A stretch of 64,000 nucleotides of DNA from CAZALT01 sp964485515 (lineage in GTDB: Bacteria; Actinomycetota; Acidimicrobiia; Acidimicrobiales; Acidimicrobilacustridaceae). Of this stretch, positions 1-7,714 are shown one piece after another. Made by a program: the position numbers and the translations under genes. The stretch spans positions 3,711 to 67,710 of the forward strand of contig CAZALT010000003.1 in the NCBI GenBank assembly GCA_964485515.1, read 5' to 3'. Positions within the stretch are counted from its first letter, which is position 1. Each line of letters begins with the position of its first letter. A model generated the notes under the pieces. It was given only the letters and a program-made list of their open reading frames with translations. It made no database searches and was not told the origin of the DNA.

Positions 1-2
1 GT

Positions 3-392
3 CTTGTGGCGAACTGGAGCAAGGTGTCATCGGGTCACGAACACTGGACCAGCAGGGTGGCGACGAACCTCGCCATTGCAGAGACGCGACGTCGCGGCAG
101 TGCGGCACGAGCATTTCGGAGGCTTGACCCCCCACTGCCACTGCCGCCGTCATCCGAAGAATTTGACCTCGACCTCCTGGATGCCCTTCGCCGCCTCCCG
201 CGGCGTCAGCGCGAGGTGGTAGTGCTCCGTTACGTGTCCGATCTGAGCCAAGAGGAGGTCGCAACGACGTTGGGGTGTTCGGTCGGCGCGGTTCGTCAGC
301 ACGCCAGTCGCGGACTGGCCGCGCTCAGGAAACGCCTGGGAACCCAGCACCCCATCATCCGCCCGATCGAAGGAGTCAGCAATGCTCTCTGA
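3..392 (+). CDS. ECF sigma factor, 3' part (5' end outside window)
   Basis: The frame is open to the left edge, so the start lies upstream of the window. What remains is the end of region 2 (WTSRVATNLAI, the usual end of region 2.4) and a complete sigma-70 region 4 with the helix-turn-helix around LSQEEVATTLGCSVGAVRQH, followed by the basic RGLAALRKRL segment. This is the SigE/ECF type that directs RNA polymerase to stress or envelope promoters. The next gene starts inside its last codons (11-bp overlap), so the two are translated together, as usual for an ECF factor and its membrane partner. The family call is firm; the regulon is unknown. Confidence 0.85.
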   Translation, partial: LVANWSKVSSGHEHWTSRVATNLAIAETRRRGSAARAFRRLDPPLPLPPSSEEFDLDLLDALRRLPRRQREVVVLRYVSDLSQEEVATTLGCSVGAVRQHASRGLAALRKRLGTQHPIIRPIEGVSNAL

Positions 393-1002
393 ACACGAGA
401 TCCCCGCACCGCCGCCGTTCGATGAGGCCCGGCTCGATGCAATCATGCAGCGTGCCGATGTCCTGCGCCGACGGCAACGAGCTGTGTGGGCAGCGTCCCT
501 CGGCGCCGGCGTCGTACTGCTCGCCGGAGGCGTTCTCATGGCCGCGTCTGCCGACCGGGTCAGCACCGAAACCAATCTCGCATCTCCCACCGGTTCTGCG
601 GCCGCTTCGACGCCCCCCACTACCTATCTGAACGGGGACGAGTACACGGTCTTCGATCTCGCGCCGTCGTTCGGGACGAGCACCGTCGCGGTCGACTGTG
701 TCGATGGAAACCGCGCGATCGAGGTCACGTTCCCGAATCTTGGAGCCGAACCGCTTCAAATCGACTCGGCCTACGTCAAGACAGAGGGCGCTGACGATCC
801 GCTTCTCAGTGAGCTGACGATCGAGGGGTCCCCAGCGCCGCAGGGCAACACGATCCGGCTCTCTGGAACGGTCGACGGGTCCATCGTGGGTGCGTTCATG
901 GTCGTTACCGACGCCCGCTTTCCAGCGGAATGGTTGGAGCAGGCTGGCGCTGACCACCTGAACAAGTCTGTCGGAAACTTCAAGGCGACCGATTCCTGCT
1001 GA
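382..1002 (+). CDS. single-pass membrane protein, possible anti-sigma partner
   Basis: A 206-residue protein with a short cytoplasmic N-terminus, one clear transmembrane helix at about residues 36-56 (WAASLGAGVVLLAGGVLMAA) and an extracytoplasmic domain of about 140 residues containing two Cys. Its ATG lies inside the end of the sigma factor gene, the usual place for an anti-sigma factor. I see no zinc-binding HxxxCxxC motif in the N-terminal 35 residues, so anti-sigma function is inferred from position and topology only. It could instead be an envelope protein co-expressed with the sigma factor. Confidence 0.6.
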   Translation: MLSEHEIPAPPPFDEARLDAIMQRADVLRRRQRAVWAASLGAGVVLLAGGVLMAASADRVSTETNLASPTGSAAASTPPTTYLNGDEYTVFDLAPSFGTSTVAVDCVDGNRAIEVTFPNLGAEPLQIDSAYVKTEGADDPLLSELTIEGSPAPQGNTIRLSGTVDGSIVGAFMVVTDARFPAEWLEQAGADHLNKSVGNFKATDSC

Positions 1003-1076
1003 GCGCACCCGGAAATTCCATTCGCCGCCTCCAGATCTGGTAGCACCCACGAGATCGACCGTCGACCGCAGGCGGG

Positions 1077-1082
1077 TAGCCT
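1077..1082 (+). promoter_or_regulatory. -10 box of a probable leaderless promoter (TAGCCT)
   Basis: TAGCCT ends 7 nt before the ATG at 1090, so transcription would begin at or very near the start codon. No ribosome-binding site lies between. Confidence 0.4.
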
Positions 1083-1089
1083 TGATCCC

Positions 1090-1275
1090 ATGGCTCCGGT
1101 GAAGCGTGTCTATGGTCCAGGTGAGCTGGAGGCCTTCGTTGCTGGCGGAGGCCCCGCGACCGACGACGATGTCTCGATCACCAACGACGGTCGTCGGCTG
1201 GACAGCGCCGAGGCCGTTCTCGAGTTCCTCGAGGACCTTCGGCGAGAGCGGGAAGCCGCCGAGCGTTCGGCCTGA
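1090..1275 (+). CDS. small acidic protein upstream of nucleotidyltransferase
   Basis: A 61-residue protein that I do not recognise by family. It is acidic in the middle (ATDDDVSITNDGRRLDS) and ends in a charged helix (EFLEDLRREREAAERSA). It ends 4 bp before the GTG of a nucleotidyltransferase, so the two look like a two-gene unit. Small proteins paired with AbiEii/DUF6036-like nucleotidyltransferases are often toxin-antitoxin partners. That role is inferred here from the arrangement alone. Confidence 0.5.
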   Translation: MAPVKRVYGPGELEAFVAGGGPATDDDVSITNDGRRLDSAEAVLEFLEDLRREREAAERSA

Positions 1276-1279
1276 CCTG

Positions 1280-1753
1280 GTGGGCGACCACCCGCCGCTC
1301 GATGTCAACCGGATCGTGGAGATCTTCGATCGACACAGCGTGCAGTATCTGCTCGTCGGTGGTGTAGCGGCTCGCCTCCACGGCGCAACGCGGCTTACCG
1401 AGGACGTCGACGTGCTGCCTGCTGACGACGACGAGAACCTACGTCGCCTTGGAGCGGCCCTCACCGAGTTGGGCGCGTTCCTTCGGGTCGGTGGCCTGAG
1501 CGACGACGAAGCCAGGGCGCTCCCAGTCCGACTCGACGGGGCGACCTTGCGAGGGATGGAGGTCTCGACTTGGCGGACGACTGCCGGCGACCTCGATGTG
1601 CTCCGCTCCCTTCGCGATCTCGACGGAGCGCGGCGCTCGTACGTGGAGCTCGAACAGCGCTCGATCGCCATCTCCACCAACGACGTTGAGATCCGCCTCG
1701 CCGGTCTCGGCAGACCGTGTTCCGACGCGAGCCGACGTCGAAGGTCGAGCTGA
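1280..1753 (+). CDS. MNT/DUF6036-like nucleotidyltransferase
   Basis: From the GTG at 1280 the protein has 157 residues and begins near the nucleotidyltransferase core: LLVGGVAARLHGATR followed by TEDVDVL, the GG...DxD pattern of minimal nucleotidyltransferases (AbiEii/DUF6036 group). The core reads well through SLRDLDGARRSYVELEQRS. The end (GRPCSDASRRRRSS) does not resemble the conserved tail of the family. The +1 frame immediately continues as ADRVPTRADVEGRAEVASG, which looks more natural, so a frameshift near 1705-1720 is possible. Paired with the small gene just upstream; likely a toxin-antitoxin-like unit. Confidence 0.6.
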   Translation: MGDHPPLDVNRIVEIFDRHSVQYLLVGGVAARLHGATRLTEDVDVLPADDDENLRRLGAALTELGAFLRVGGLSDDEARALPVRLDGATLRGMEVSTWRTTAGDLDVLRSLRDLDGARRSYVELEQRSIAISTNDVEIRLAGLGRPCSDASRRRRSS

Positions 1754-1866
1754 AGTCGCCAGCGGTTGCCTGACGCAGTGTGGCATCGAGAGGCTGGCGA
1801 TGTTCACCTGTCGTTGTTCGAGACTCGTGAGCTTCGCGGGGACGAAAGGGACTCCGACGGCCTCGT

Positions 1867-1902
1867 CCCGGGAACTATTGTCTTGGCGGAATAGTTCCCG
1901 GG
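1867..1902. repeat. perfect 13-bp inverted repeat in intergenic region
   Basis: CCCGGGAACTATT at 1867-1879 is followed by a 10-nt spacer and its exact reverse complement at 1890-1902. It lies in the 369-bp stretch 1754-2122 between the nucleotidyltransferase and the gene that converges on it. I see no convincing coding sequence in that stretch. The hairpin could terminate transcription from either side, although no T-run follows, or it could be a protein-binding site. Confidence 0.6.
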
Positions 1903-2122
1903 TATGTGGAGAGGCCAGGCCCCGAAGCGATGGCCCAACTGAGCGTGATCGACGCGGCTGACGTACTTGGAACTTCTCGTGGCCGACAACTTTGGGCCCC
2001 GGGCGCGGCTCGACACCGTCGGCGGTGGCAAGCTCTCCTGACTCTGGTGTGGGTTTGATTTCTGGTTAGGCGGCTATGGGTGGGGGGTGGTTTGCCGGTT
2101 GTTCGCTTGGGTGCCGAATTGG

Positions 2123-3508
2123 TCACCACGGCCGCGACTTCGGTCCCGTGGCGACGGCGCGCAGCATGGCGAGGATCGTCGACTCGCCTGCTGGCGGGAG
2201 CGAGACGGCACGATTGCGCCAGTCGCCGTGCTCGGCGGCGAAGCCGAACAGGTCGAGCAGCGCCCAGGACTCGTGGAACGCGTAGCGGACGTCCTGCTCG
2301 CTCGGTGTGCGCCGCATCGCTCCGTCGTTGGTCCGCCAGCCCAGCTCGACGGCGTCGTCGGCGATCTCGCTGAGCAGATCGCGGATGGCGACGGGCTCTC
2401 GTCGACCCAGCAGGATGAGGGCCGCGTCCTCGATGACGAACCGGTCCCAACCATCGAGTGCGACGGTGCGAGTGAACGTCTCCCAGACCAGCAGCGGATC
2501 GCTTGCCATCGCGGTGCCTCGCTCAGTGCGGCGCAGAACCTTGCCCCGCTTGCGCAGTGCGCCGGCCCTCTCCAGCCACGCGCGCAGGCGGTGCAGCCCG
2601 ATCACATCGGTCTCTGTGCGCGGCGCCCCGAGCTCGCGCAGCTCGTCGTCCCAGGGGTGCTGGTCGCGGACCTTCAGCACGAAGGCCCGGTTCAGATAGC
2701 CCGCCTGGGTGAGCGCCTGCTGCTCACCGAACAGTTCCAACAGCCACGTCACTGGAGTCATGTGCTCGGTGAGGTCTGCTGGTGGGTCGACCGGGTGCAG
2801 GAGCCGGTTCGCGATATCGGCTCGGCGCCGGCCGACACCTTCGGACCGCAACGACGCGGTGCGGACCCACTCGCCGATCCGCTCGGTGACCACCACGGTG
2901 CGCCACGACTGCCCCGGCTGGTCCGGGTGATCGCCGTCGAGTGCGGCTGCGGTGATCTCCTGCTGGCGGATCCTCCACCCGCGACCCCCAACCGTGAGAT
3001 CGCCGGCATCGATGGCGGCCTCCAACACGTTCTCGACCGTCGCTCGGGCGCAGGCCTCATCGATCCCCATCGTCGTGCCCCATGCGAAGTCGTCGAGGTC
3101 CGGTGGCTCGATCCCAGAGGCCTCCCGCGCCTTGCGCATGGCCTTGAAGCCCTCGGAGTCGGAGCGCTCGAACGCGGCATGCACCGCGGCGGTCCGCTCG
3201 TCCCGGCACACAGCGGCATAGGCATCGAGGCCGAGCTCGTCGAAGAGAACCGCCGCCGACTCCGCCAGCCGGCCCATGTGCCCGGCCTCGTCGGTGATGT
3301 ACTTCGTCGGCAACTGATACCAGAGCCAGTCCTGCACCCCTGCGCGACGGATCTGGCCTGGACCTTCACCCCACGTCAACGTGTTGTAGACGTGCTCGGC
3401 CTCGCGGGCGAGATCGGGGTCTTGCTCACCGATCCGTTCGATCGCGTCGGTTGCATCCTCGTTGGACAGCTCGCACGGCTGACGTCGGTTGCGGACCCTC
3501 GATGCCAT
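2123..3508 (-). CDS. uncharacterised protein, 461 residues
   Basis: I do not recognise the family with confidence. The ATG at 3508 opens a soluble protein with no signal peptide or membrane segment. The first half is rich in charged helices. The second half has a stretch that resembles a winged helix (LRAWLERAGALRKRGKVLRRTERG, two segments), and the C-terminal third is rich in conserved-looking Trp and Phe. Base composition matches the neighbours. It converges on the nucleotidyltransferase and stands alone. The opposite strand is also open over much of this length, but only the minus frame gives a protein of natural composition. Confidence 0.55.
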   Translation of the reverse strand: MASRVRNRRQPCELSNEDATDAIERIGEQDPDLAREAEHVYNTLTWGEGPGQIRRAGVQDWLWYQLPTKYITDEAGHMGRLAESAAVLFDELGLDAYAAVCRDERTAAVHAAFERSDSEGFKAMRKAREASGIEPPDLDDFAWGTTMGIDEACARATVENVLEAAIDAGDLTVGGRGWRIRQQEITAAALDGDHPDQPGQSWRTVVVTERIGEWVRTASLRSEGVGRRRADIANRLLHPVDPPADLTEHMTPVTWLLELFGEQQALTQAGYLNRAFVLKVRDQHPWDDELRELGAPRTETDVIGLHRLRAWLERAGALRKRGKVLRRTERGTAMASDPLLVWETFTRTVALDGWDRFVIEDAALILLGRREPVAIRDLLSEIADDAVELGWRTNDGAMRRTPSEQDVRYAFHESWALLDLFGFAAEHGDWRNRAVSLPPAGESTILAMLRAVATGPKSRPW

Positions 3509-3768
3509 CCACCCATCCTGCCCGCGATCGGGACGCGACGGCACGGTGGCGCGTCGGTCTGCGCTGCGGAGACAGGGTAAGGGGTGAGCGCGCCCGACGA
3601 GCGACAGGTCGGCAACGAAGTGTGTGGCAAAGATGTGTGTGCGGAAACGACCAGAGTCCTGGTGGCTCTCGGTCGTGCTCGAAGTCGGGTCGACTTCGCC
3701 GGGTTCGGTCTGACCGCCGCCCTCGTGGCGGTCTTCGTCGTTCGCCCTTCGCCTGGAGCCCACTCCCA

Positions 3769-3787
3769 ATAACCAGATTCTGGTTAT
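3769..3787. promoter_or_regulatory. palindromic operator of the amidohydrolase-TetR operon
   Basis: ATAACCAGATTCTGGTTAT is a perfect 8-bp inverted repeat around a 3-nt centre. It lies just upstream of the TATGAT box at 3797 and overlaps the -35 position. The TetR gene is second in the same operon, so autoregulation through this site is the simplest reading. The rest of the 300-bp stretch 3509-3808 shows no gene I can support. Confidence 0.6.
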
Positions 3788-3796
3788 GGAAACGGG

Positions 3797-3802
3797 TATG
3801 AT
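3797..3802 (+). promoter_or_regulatory. -10 box (TATGAT), leaderless start
   Basis: TATGAT ends 6 nt before the ATG at 3809, with no room for a ribosome-binding site. The palindromic operator lies just upstream. Confidence 0.55.
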
Positions 3803-3808
3803 GTCGAC

Positions 3809-5032
3809 ATGGCCAGCGACGCACCGAACTACACCATCATCTCGGCTGACACCCACGCGGGAGCCAACCACGAGACGTACCGCGAGTACCTTGATCCCGC
3901 GTGGCGCGACGCGTTCGACGAGTGGCGGGGGGCGTACAAGAACCCGTGGAAGGATCTGCGCAACACCGACCTGCGGGTCCGCAACTGGGATGACGATCGC
4001 CGTGATGCCGACCAGTTCGCCGATGGCGTGGTCGGCGAGGTGCTGTTCCCCAACACCGTGCCGCCCTTCTACCCGGGCTTCGTGCTGTTCGCCGGGCCTC
4101 CCAAGGCCGACGAGTACGAGAAGCGCCGGGCCGGCATCCAGGCCCACAACCGGTGGATGGTCGACTTCTGCGCCCGGCGTCCTGTCCAGCGGGCCGGCAT
4201 CGGCCAGATCTTCCTGAACGACGTCGACGATGCGATCGAGGACGCGACCTGGATCAAAGAGGCCGGCCTGCGCGGCGGTGTGCTGCTGCCGACCGTGGCT
4301 CCCGATGTCACCTGGGTCGAGCCGCTGTACAGCCCGAGCTACGACCCGTTGTGGGCTGCGCTCCAGGACCTGGACATCCCGGTCCACCTCCACGGCGGCA
4401 CGGGCTCGCCCAACTACGGCCGCTACGCGGCCACGCCGATGGTCATGATCACCGAGGTCCAGTTCTACGGGCTGCGACCGTTGGTGCACCTCATCCTCGG
4501 CGGGGTGTTCGAGCGGTTCCCCCGTCTGAAGTACGTGATCACCGAGGCTGGATCGGCGGTCTTCCCCTCGATGCTCGCGCAGATGGACGGGGTCATCGCC
4601 AGCGTGCGCAGCGGGGCCATCGGCGAGCTGAAGTACGGAGCCGACGATGCTCTGCCTCGCTCCGCAACCGAGTACTTCCGCCAGAACGTGTGGCTCGGTG
4701 CGAGCTTCCCGGCGACCGCTGATGTCGATGCCCGCTCCACGGTCGCTCCTGGACGGTTCATGTGGGGGAGCGACTACCCCCATGATGAAGGCAGCGGGCC
4801 TTACACCCGCGAGCACCTGCGTCAGGTCATGTGGGACCTCGACGAGACCGAGAAGCGCAAGGTCCTCGGCGAGAACGCAGCCGAGCTCTACGGCTTCGAT
4901 CTCGAGGCGCTCGCTCCGCTCGCCGCGAAGTACGGACCGACCGTCGATGAGCTCGCTCGGCCCCTCGACGAGCTGCCCGAGCAACCCAACAGCGCCCTGC
5001 TCCGAGGCGCCGCGGGCGCTCGGGTCGCGTGA
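3809..5032 (+). CDS. amidohydrolase family 2 (ACMSD-like) hydrolase/decarboxylase
   Basis: A 407-residue protein of the amidohydrolase-2 superfamily, TIM-barrel metal enzymes that hydrolyse or decarboxylate aromatic and cyclic acids. It shows the N-terminal SADTHAG metal site, a central HLHGG, and the late WGSDYPHDEG motif with the catalytic Asp. Family length is typical. The start ATG is immediately downstream of a TATGAT box. The stop overlaps the start of a TetR gene by 4 nt (GTGA), so enzyme and regulator are co-translated. A second, diverged member lies at 33939. The substrate is not deducible. Confidence 0.85.
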   Translation: MASDAPNYTIISADTHAGANHETYREYLDPAWRDAFDEWRGAYKNPWKDLRNTDLRVRNWDDDRRDADQFADGVVGEVLFPNTVPPFYPGFVLFAGPPKADEYEKRRAGIQAHNRWMVDFCARRPVQRAGIGQIFLNDVDDAIEDATWIKEAGLRGGVLLPTVAPDVTWVEPLYSPSYDPLWAALQDLDIPVHLHGGTGSPNYGRYAATPMVMITEVQFYGLRPLVHLILGGVFERFPRLKYVITEAGSAVFPSMLAQMDGVIASVRSGAIGELKYGADDALPRSATEYFRQNVWLGASFPATADVDARSTVAPGRFMWGSDYPHDEGSGPYTREHLRQVMWDLDETEKRKVLGENAAELYGFDLEALAPLAAKYGPTVDELARPLDELPEQPNSALLRGAAGARVA

Positions 5033-5631
5033 CCGCAGTCTTCGACGCCGCGGCGTCGCCGAAGGCGAGGACGCCGTCGCAGCACGCCCGCCTGGGTCGG
5101 ATCGTGACCGCAGCAACCGCACTGCTCGACGACCGCGACTACGAGCGGATCCAGGTCCGCGAGGTCGCCGAAGCCGCCGACGTCGCCCTGGCCACGCTCT
5201 ATCGCTACTTCCCGTCGAAGGAACGGCTCTATGCCACGGTGCTGGTCACATGGGCCGAGAGCTTCGAGGCGGGCGACACCCGGCGCAGTGCCACCGAGTC
5301 CACCGACGAGGACCGACTCCGCTCAGCCCTGCGCAGGGCGGTACGAGCCTATGAACGGCACCCGCACTTCTACCGGCTCATCACCATCCTCGAGGTCGTG
5401 TCGGACCCCGAGGTCGCAGAGCTGTTCGACCGGTTCGCCGTCGGCTTCGGCGACTCGCTTCGCGACTCGTTGCGCTCGCTCGACGCTGACGACGCCGAGG
5501 TGATGGTGCATCTGGTGAGCTCGTTGCTGGGTTCGCTCCTGCGATCGTGGTCGATGGGCAAGTCCCCGATCGCGCTCGTCTACGCCGAGATCGACCGAGC
5601 CGTCGCGCTCCTGTTCCGACCCTCGCAGTAG
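5029..5631 (+). CDS. TetR-family transcriptional regulator
   Basis: A 200-residue protein with the classic N-terminal TetR helix-turn-helix: RIVTAATALLDDRDYE, then VREVAEAADVALATLYRYF, then PSKERLY. The C-terminal half is helical and would form the dimer and ligand-binding domain. It starts with a GTG overlapping the amidohydrolase stop by 4 nt. It most likely represses its own operon through the palindrome at 3769-3787, with the amidohydrolase substrate or a relative as inducer. That assignment is inference from position. Confidence 0.85.
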   Translation: MTAVFDAAASPKARTPSQHARLGRIVTAATALLDDRDYERIQVREVAEAADVALATLYRYFPSKERLYATVLVTWAESFEAGDTRRSATESTDEDRLRSALRRAVRAYERHPHFYRLITILEVVSDPEVAELFDRFAVGFGDSLRDSLRSLDADDAEVMVHLVSSLLGSLLRSWSMGKSPIALVYAEIDRAVALLFRPSQ

Positions 5632-5684
5632 CGCCATCTCCCGGACTCCCCCCGATCGGGGGTGGTAGGCGGGCGAGGAGTCGG

Positions 5685-7145
5685 TCATTGTGTCGGCGTG
5701 TCGGGGTCGGTGGCGATGACGGCGGTGACCATGCCGAACATGCCTGATTCCCGCTCGACGTGGGGGAGGATGTGGCAGTGCCAGACCCAGGTCCCGGGTT
5801 GGTCGATGTTGAAGAGCACGGAGTAGCGCTCACCGGGAGCGACGTTGAGGGTGTCGGCCGCGTAGGGCTCGGCGAGCGGGAGGCCGTCCTTGGCGATGAC
5901 GATCTGGTCGAACCGGTGGAGGTGCATCGGATGGATCTGCGTTCCCTCGTTGTAGTAGTGGACGAGGATCCAGTCGCCCACCGTCGTGCTGATCGGTTCG
6001 GTGGCGGGGAAGCTCTTTCCGTTGAGGGAGTAGCCGATCACCCCGGCGTCGTTGAGCACCATGGGGATCTCCTGGCTCACGGTGACGTCGTCGGGCACCT
6101 GGGTGTACCCGACGGTCTGGCCACGCGGGAGCGGCGTGTCGCCGATGAGGATCACACCGAACATCCCGTCGGGCAGGAGCGCGTGCCCGTGGGCGTGCGG
6201 GTGGTACATGGCCACCGACGGCCGTTCGGTCGAGATGGTGTAGGTGAAGCTCTCGCCGGGCTCGATGAGGTCTTGCGTGAAGGGAGCGACACCGTCGTTT
6301 GCGTTGTCGTTGAGGGTGCCGTGCCAGTGCACATCGGTGGCGAGCGGCAGGTCGTTCTGGACCCGGACCTCGACCAGGTCGCCGACCTCGACGTCGATCA
6401 TCGGGGCGGGAACCATGCCGTTGAAGGTCCACGCCTCCACCACCTTGCCCGGCTCGACCTCCCAGTCGGCCAGCTCCATGGTGAGGTCGAAGACCTTGGT
6501 GCCGTCGGCTCGCACCTCGGTGGGGGCGAGCAGTTGGTTGCCCTTGCCCTCGGTCGCAGCCGGAAACGCCGAGGCCGAGGCGAGCATGTTGTCGGTCAGC
6601 TTCTGGTAGTCGGCTTCAGTCATGTGGCCGCTGTGGGTGCCGCTGTCCGCCGCGACCTCTCCGCCGGTGCTCGCCGCGCCTGCCTCGGTGATGGTCAGCG
6701 TTGCCTCCATGCCCGATGACTGGTGTCCCGAGATCTGGCAGATCATCGTGTAGGTGCCCGGTTCGAGTGAGCTGAGGTCGATGGTGGCGGTCTCGCCCGC
6801 GGCGAGGTCGGGGGTCTTGAGGTCGGTGCCGTCGATGGCGAGGTTGTGCGCCACCGAGCCGTCGTTCATCACGTGCAGCGATCCGCCGGCACCGATGGTC
6901 ACCGGTGACACGCTGAACTCGCTGAGCGAGACCATCGCGGTCTCGGCTTCGCCGCTCCCGCCCGCCTTGCTCTCGTCGACGGCGCGCCAGCCGAGACCGA
7001 CCGCGATCACAGCGATGAACACCGCACCGAACGCGATGGCGACCGCGACCAGGGGGAGGCCGTCTCGTGCGGCGCTTCGTTCGACCGCGGCCGAGGGCTC
7101 GACGGGCTTGGCATCTGGCTCAGGGGGGTGGGGGGTGGTGGTCAA
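5685..7145 (-). CDS. membrane-anchored cupredoxin-multicopper oxidase
   Basis: A 486-residue protein starting at a TTG that overlaps the upstream regulator stop (TTGA). A transmembrane helix at about residues 30-52 anchors it outside the membrane. A cupredoxin domain follows with type-1 copper ligands (AHNL, then a CxxxxHxxxxM run in MICQISGHQSSGM). Two multicopper-oxidase domains come next: HWHGTLNDNANDG, YHPHAHGH, HPMHLH and HCHILPHVERESGM supply type 1, 2 and 3 copper ligands. It should oxidise a substrate or reduce oxygen or a nitrogen oxide. The NsrR-like regulator suggests nitrogen-oxide chemistry, but the motifs do not prove a nitrite reductase. Confidence 0.85.
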   Translation of the reverse strand: MTTTPHPPEPDAKPVEPSAAVERSAARDGLPLVAVAIAFGAVFIAVIAVGLGWRAVDESKAGGSGEAETAMVSLSEFSVSPVTIGAGGSLHVMNDGSVAHNLAIDGTDLKTPDLAAGETATIDLSSLEPGTYTMICQISGHQSSGMEATLTITEAGAASTGGEVAADSGTHSGHMTEADYQKLTDNMLASASAFPAATEGKGNQLLAPTEVRADGTKVFDLTMELADWEVEPGKVVEAWTFNGMVPAPMIDVEVGDLVEVRVQNDLPLATDVHWHGTLNDNANDGVAPFTQDLIEPGESFTYTISTERPSVAMYHPHAHGHALLPDGMFGVILIGDTPLPRGQTVGYTQVPDDVTVSQEIPMVLNDAGVIGYSLNGKSFPATEPISTTVGDWILVHYYNEGTQIHPMHLHRFDQIVIAKDGLPLAEPYAADTLNVAPGERYSVLFNIDQPGTWVWHCHILPHVERESGMFGMVTAVIATDPDTPTQ

Positions 7146-7651
7146 TGCTCGACCCTTCCGTGTGTGGGGGCGGGATTGGCTTGTCGTGGGGCTGGAACTG
7201 GCTTGTCTGGCGGTATTGAACGTGGTTGGTCCTGGGATTCGGCGAGGTCGGTGGCTGGCGCCATCGCGCTGAGCGGAGTCTTGGCGAGGTCGCGCAGGAG
7301 GTGAGCGCGGGCTTGGGACCACGCGTCGTGGAGGGCGCACCGGCCGCCGGTGGCACAGGACCGCTCCTCGAGCACGCAGTGGGTCACGTCGGTCTTGCCC
7401 TCGATGGCCTCGATGACGTCGAGCACGGACAGGTCTTCGAGGGCGACCACGGCGGTGTACCCGCCCGAACGCCCCGGATCGGAGCGCACCCAGCCCTGGG
7501 CGACCAGCGGCGTCATCGCGTGGGACAGGAATCCCGGTGAGGTGTCGAGCAGGTCGGCCAGTTCGGACGCCTTTCGCCGCTCGCCGCTCTGGGCCAAGGC
7601 GAGCAGGGCACGGGTGGCGAGGTCGGTCCGCCGTGTAACCTCCAATCGCAT
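7142..7651 (-). CDS. Rrf2-family regulator, NsrR-like
   Basis: A 169-residue protein with the Rrf2 winged helix (RRTDLATRALLALA, SGRSGGY-type wing GRSGGYT) and three Cys at residues 92, 99 and 105 (spacing x6 and x5), close to the iron-sulfur ligands of NsrR. NsrR proteins sense nitric oxide through the cluster. The C-terminal 45 residues are Pro-rich and probably disordered. The gene runs into the multicopper oxidase gene with a 4-nt TTGA overlap and is divergent from the globin-ferredoxin-hemerythrin fusion, so it probably controls both. IscR and CymR are other family members, but the Cys spacing fits NsrR better. Confidence 0.8.
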   Translation of the reverse strand: MRLEVTRRTDLATRALLALAQSGERRKASELADLLDTSPGFLSHAMTPLVAQGWVRSDPGRSGGYTAVVALEDLSVLDVIEAIEGKTDVTHCVLEERSCATGGRCALHDAWSQARAHLLRDLAKTPLSAMAPATDLAESQDQPRSIPPDKPVPAPRQANPAPTHGRVEH

Positions 7652-7659
7652 AGTGTGAG

Positions 7660-7667
7660 AGTATACA
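7660..7667. promoter_or_regulatory. overlapping divergent -10 boxes around GTATAC
   Basis: On the minus strand TATACT (7665-7660) lies 8 nt before the Rrf2 ATG, so that mRNA would be leaderless. On the plus strand TATACA (7662-7667) would serve the fusion gene, which has a good GAGGAGG ribosome-binding site before its GTG at 7715. A regulator binding here would block both directions. Confidence 0.45.
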
Positions 7668-7714
7668 TATCCGGAGGAGATGGCACATCGACCTCAAGGA
7701 ACGAGGAGGCCAGC

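Noticed and set aside
2087..3580. 497-residue plus-strand frame opposite the uncharacterised gene
   Set aside because: Antisense shadow with unnatural composition (Arg-, Gly- and Leu-rich without fold patterns).
3584..3772. 62-residue plus-strand frame before the amidohydrolase
   Set aside because: No ribosome-binding site, ends in the operator region and shows no recognisable features.
5685..7145. Copper nitrite reductase (NirK) call for the multicopper oxidase
   Set aside because: The copper motifs are those of a laccase-type oxidase with an extra cupredoxin; the NirK active-site Asp/His pattern was not recognised. Context alone is not enough.
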